Shown piece after piece: positions 52,184 through 55,213 of a DNA stretch of 55,213 nt. Both the position numbers and the translations under genes were made by a program. The notes beneath the pieces were generated by a model that made no database searches, was not told the DNA's origin, and was given only the letters and a program-made list of their open reading frames with translations. The stretch is from Perkinsus chesapeaki. Its lineage: Eukaryota > Perkinsozoa > Perkinsida > Perkinsidae. The stretch lies in the NCBI GenBank assembly GCA_013115145.1, contig JAAPAO010000194.1, positions 1-55,213 of the forward strand, given 5' to 3'. Numbering within the stretch: position 1 is the first letter of the stretch; every line of letters begins with the position of its first letter.

Positions 52184-52700
52184 ATGATAGCAGGTAGACG
52201 ACTGCTGCCAGCTACAACAGCAGTTGTGTCACTCGCTACCAAAGTTACTGCAAACAGCATGCGGCCTTTCACGACATGGAGCGATCACACTGTTATAGCA
52301 AGTAAGACTTGTTCGCCATATTCTTGTTACATGGTACACTTCAGAGGCCATCAATAAAAAGTTTCCTAATGAGGATCCTCGGGGTGTGCAGGATAGAAAG
52401 ATACCTCAGTTAGTGCGGAAGATGGACTTAGAAGTATCCGGGAGTAATCCCGAACCTGATCAGCTAGCTACGGTGAAGTCACTGTGGCTTGAGTTGTACG
52501 AAAAACGTCTGCATGATGCTGCATTTGATGAGGCTGCCGACTCCGGTGAGCTGTGTGATGGTGAGCTACATTCCTGGCGAAAAGACCGGATGGACACTGA
52601 AAGAGATCCAAGTAAAATAGTACCAGAGTTGGCTAGTGCTCAGAGTGTCCAACGGGCTCGTAAAGCTGAAAGGGAGATGCTACATCGGTTGAAGAAATAA
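52184..52700 (+). CDS. Small soluble protein with probable mitochondrial presequence
   Basis: Exon 52184-52301, intron 52302-52344 (43 bases), exon 52345-52700; phase 1/1, 157 aa. The N-terminus MIAGRRLLPATTAVVSLATK followed by MRPFTTW has Arg/Ser/Thr and no acidic residue, a good presequence. The mature part is charged and helical: INKKFPNEDPRG, QLATVKSLWLELYEKRLHDA, and a C-terminal QRARKAEREMLHRLKK. It is small enough for a mitochondrial ribosomal or complex-associated protein, but no family signature is seen. Confidence 0.65.
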
Positions 52701-52822
52701 AGGGTATCAATCTTTACCCATGGCATACCAAGCCGATACAGTTTTTTAAATATGCATCTCCCTCAGACTTGCGTTTTTCAATCTTATACGTCGTTCTGTA
52801 GGTCCATGGCCAACCATCATCA

Positions 52823-55213
52823 ATGCTCTTTGTCTCGCCTGCCTCCTCACTATCGTCGATTGTACTACTGCTTTTCATACTCGTGATTGTACTTCAAGTT
52901 GGTGAGTCTTCCGATGCCTGTCGATGCTCTCTTTCCGACACAGCCGCCCATCACCGTAACTCTTGGATGGTTTTTGCCTTCGGAGTATCCGAGGTTCATT
53001 CGCGCTTCCTAGAATCTGGGTTATCGCTTCATTGCGATGCAGCCTTCTCACGTATGATTGATGCGATGGGAGGATCGGTAGCTAGATGTGATGGTGATCG
53101 GAGTCGGTGCCTGGCCACCATCCTGGAGTTCCATCCATGTCCGGTACACTTTACCTTGGATATCACGACAACTTCAGCGTGTGCCTACTTTGCTACTCAA
53201 GAAAGCGGGGTATCAGCTTTACTGCTTTCTCTCCTCACAACCTTCAGCGCCTCGCTACAGCCGTGCCTTGATACGGGACAATGGCCGGGCTTCACCAGCG
53301 TCGATTGGCTCTTCAATATACCAACAATAATAAGGTCCTTAGGCCAGCTTGATGAGGGCATGGCGTGGAGCTGGTCACCCACCAACCTCACGCTGGCTCA
53401 GTACATAGAGAACCATCCATGCTCGAAGAACACGAGCAACATTCATGACATCGATCGGTGCTGTGCACTTCAGGATGACACGTCGGGTGTTGTGGACTGG
53501 TCTAACGTCCACCGAGGGTTACATCATTCCTTGGCTCATCCACGCTTCCATGAAGTCAGGCTACCGCTGTTCGAAAGCCTTATTGAGCCGGCCAGTGCCA
53601 CCATGCTCGAGTTCGCAACAACCGTGACGTGCCGGTCAGGGCTTCTAGCTCTCCAGCTTCTGGGTCACATCCAGGAGAGGTCTGCGAGTGGCCTACGCAG
53701 CGACAAGACGGATCTGATGGAAGAAGGAATAGAGCTTCTCATTCGTTCCTTCCCTTGGTCAGCTATAGCAGGCTCAACGTATCCTCTGTTTGGCCTGGTC
53801 TCTCGAGGTGTCAAGATCCTCACCGTAGATACCGAGATAGAGTGTTCGTATGATAAGGAAATACATTTCGAGCAACTCTTGCAAGTGGCGACGTCGTTGG
53901 AACCTTTGGAGGAGCTGCTAGCTATTTCTGGTACTTTAGAAAGGCTTGTTCATGAAGACAGCATTGCTGTGCATAGTCAGCAGTACACTATTGACACGTG
54001 CCATCTGCTACTCATGGCATCAGCCCATGCTGCTCTAGCTGCAAAAAGTGCCCTGATGGGCAGCGGTGATGTGCATACCCATATAGATGCATCACGGCGA
54101 CTTCTCTTCAATGCTGCACAAGAAAGAAGCAACATGATTCCGTGGCCGACCAGATGGTCCCTGTTTGAATTACTACACATGACCTGGCCGGGCTACGTGA
54201 AGTCTTACCATCGTTATCACAGCCACAGGGTCATCCACCAAACTCGAGCTACCAGTAGCAGCCCTGCTTGGGTTAGCTCTCTTGAATCACTCATTCAGGA
54301 GGCTGTTGTATCCTCGAGTGACCGGACATTCGGTTCGGTAAGGCCACCAAGCTGGAGGGAGCCTTTGATAAGAGCACTGAACGATGCAGCATCAGCTACC
54401 TCGAAGAGCGACCTCACTGTGGTGCTCCTTGAGACACTTGATGGAGGTGTTCAATGGAGGCACCCCAAGGATACTGTAACGAACTTTACACCCGAAGAAG
54501 GCATGTGCAAGGTCATTGATAGCAATGAGATATTACGACGATGGCAAGAGTTCAGAGAGTCCCCACAGACGAGAACATCTTCTAGATACATCAACGGTAT
54601 TTGTAAACCATGCTTGGGGATTGCCTTGAAATGGCATGCCGACTACATGCGTGTAGATCCGGATAGATGCGGTGGGCACATGGAGAGGCTGTATAGAGAC
54701 TACGATGTGGTGTTAGTCTTGGACTATCACCCCGCTGGCCTACCTTCTCCGATCGCCCCTCCAAACAATCATCAAATCTGGCTATATATGCCAAGTGAGC
54801 CTCATGCCCTTCAAGGAGAGATCTTCCTCCCTCATGGCTATGTTCCAGTAGTCGTGGACGAGTACGGCTTACAGTCAAACAAGCACTTTGGAGCCGTACG
54901 GTTGTGGTATCGCTATCCTGTCGCTGCGTTAAGAGAAGCCTTCGGTCACCCGCTTCCCATCGAAAGTCGTACCAACTGTGTTTTCTTCTTTGGTGCTGCT
55001 GATGACAGGATTGCCATTCAGCTCATGCGTGTCTATAATATCGAGGTAGTCTTCAACGAAAAGGGCAATTCACAGTACGAGTACTACCGACGCTTGAGGG
55101 GCTCCTGTAAGGTTGCCGTCTTGCCTTGGGATGGCAGATCCTCTGCCGGGCAAGTGATCGCTGATGGTGCTTTGATGGGCGTTCCTGTCGTAAGCCCTCG
55201 CCATAAGTTATTT
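52823..55213 (+). CDS. Long lumenal/secreted glycosyltransferase-like protein, 3' end outside window
   Basis: Exon 52823-52901 encodes a signal peptide or anchor (SSIVLLLFILVIVLQV). Intron 52902-52943 (42 bases) joins in phase 1 to one open exon from 52944 to the window end, so 783 residues are visible without a stop. The middle is a large uncharacterised region with scattered Cys (GGSVARCDGDRSRCLATILE, DIDRCCALQDD) and long helices. The C-terminal part looks like the donor half of a GT-B glycosyltransferase: NCVFFFGAADDRIAIQLMRV, YYRRLRGSCKVAVLPWDG, SSAGQVIADGALMGVPVVSP. The last resembles the nucleotide-sugar binding G-x-x-(I/V)-x-(D/E)-x-A-x-x-G-x-P-V-V motif of GT1/GT4-type enzymes. The acceptor and the large N-terminal part are unidentified. 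Confidence 0.65.
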   Translation, partial: MLFVSPASSLSSIVLLLFILVIVLQVGESSDACRCSLSDTAAHHRNSWMVFAFGVSEVHSRFLESGLSLHCDAAFSRMIDAMGGSVARCDGDRSRCLATILEFHPCPVHFTLDITTTSACAYFATQESGVSALLLSLLTTFSASLQPCLDTGQWPGFTSVDWLFNIPTIIRSLGQLDEGMAWSWSPTNLTLAQYIENHPCSKNTSNIHDIDRCCALQDDTSGVVDWSNVHRGLHHSLAHPRFHEVRLPLFESLIEPASATMLEFATTVTCRSGLLALQLLGHIQERSASGLRSDKTDLMEEGIELLIRSFPWSAIAGSTYPLFGLVSRGVKILTVDTEIECSYDKEIHFEQLLQVATSLEPLEELLAISGTLERLVHEDSIAVHSQQYTIDTCHLLLMASAHAALAAKSALMGSGDVHTHIDASRRLLFNAAQERSNMIPWPTRWSLFELLHMTWPGYVKSYHRYHSHRVIHQTRATSSSPAWVSSLESLIQEAVVSSSDRTFGSVRPPSWREPLIRALNDAASATSKSDLTVVLLETLDGGVQWRHPKDTVTNFTPEEGMCKVIDSNEILRRWQEFRESPQTRTSSRYINGICKPCLGIALKWHADYMRVDPDRCGGHMERLYRDYDVVLVLDYHPAGLPSPIAPPNNHQIWLYMPSEPHALQGEIFLPHGYVPVVVDEYGLQSNKHFGAVRLWYRYPVAALREAFGHPLPIESRTNCVFFFGAADDRIAIQLMRVYNIEVVFNEKGNSQYEYYRRLRGSCKVAVLPWDGRSSAGQVIADGALMGVPVVSPRHKLF

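Noticed and set aside
1-55213. Relict dinoflagellate/Perkinsus spliced-leader sequence, as a mark of retroposed genes
   Set aside because: I looked for the conserved SL core by eye upstream of the intronless genes and found none; a computed search would be needed to exclude degenerate copies.
1-55213. CRISPR arrays, transposon terminal repeats, rRNA genes
   Set aside because: The repeats present are in-frame tandem coding repeats or microsatellites. No spaced direct repeats, transposase, reverse transcriptase or rRNA-like sequence was seen.

Overview
The window is protist nuclear DNA, most likely from an alveolate and best matching a Perkinsus-type (Perkinsozoa) genome. That placement is an inference from eukaryotic gene content, densely packed genes on both strands, balanced base composition and very many tiny GT-AG introns. 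No rRNA or organelle marker is present to prove it. Most introns that could be placed are about 39-55 bases. A few, usually early in the gene, are 100-260 bases. Several genes have no intron at all.

Layout. 1-5.5 kb: 3' part of an FG-repeat nucleoporin with at least 20 introns. 5.7-7.2 kb: GT25-type glycosyltransferase. 7.3-8.3 kb: PSI/RING-H2 membrane protein. 8.5-10.6 kb: class I histone deacetylase. 11.7-14.1 kb: DNA polymerase delta small subunit. 14.4-20.9 kb: secreted and membrane proteins (an unknown secreted protein with an internal duplication, a two-TM RING protein, a possible lipid-binding secreted protein, a C69 peptidase). 21.2-24.2 kb: two genes sharing an unrecognised C-terminal module, with a small membrane protein between them. 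24.4-26.2 kb: unrecognised, probably mitochondrial protein. 26.2-27.8 kb: ALG3 mannosyltransferase. 28.5-30.8 kb: small genes including an OST3/OST6-like thioredoxin-fold protein. 30.9-33.6 kb: Sfi1-like Trp/coiled-coil protein. 34.1-35.4 kb: IQ/ankyrin protein. 35.6-38.4 kb: tandem Delta12-type desaturases. 38.6-40.4 kb: SLC35B1-type transporter with a KKXX tail. 40.6-41.7 kb: chlorite dismutase/HemQ-family protein. 41.9-44.6 kb: repeated-module zinc-finger protein. 44.7-45.5 kb: triosephosphate isomerase. 45.6-48.4 kb: small genes, two probably organellar. 48.7-51.6 kb: a pair of multispanning membrane paralogues, one without introns and one with several. 52.2-55.2 kb: a probable mitochondrial protein and the start of a long lumenal glycosyltransferase-like gene that runs off the end.

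There is no operon logic. Five genes act, or probably act, in the ER/Golgi glycosylation route (GT25, ALG3, OST3-like, SLC35B1-like, terminal GT-like gene), but they lie on both strands among unrelated genes. The most notable items are the HemQ/Cld-family gene, the mosaic desaturase pair, the intronless/intron-containing membrane pair, the zinc-finger module, the shared module of the 21-24 kb genes, and the intron-phase pattern of the nucleoporin. Exon joins were made by eye from splice signals, reading phase and family similarity, so individual boundaries can be off.
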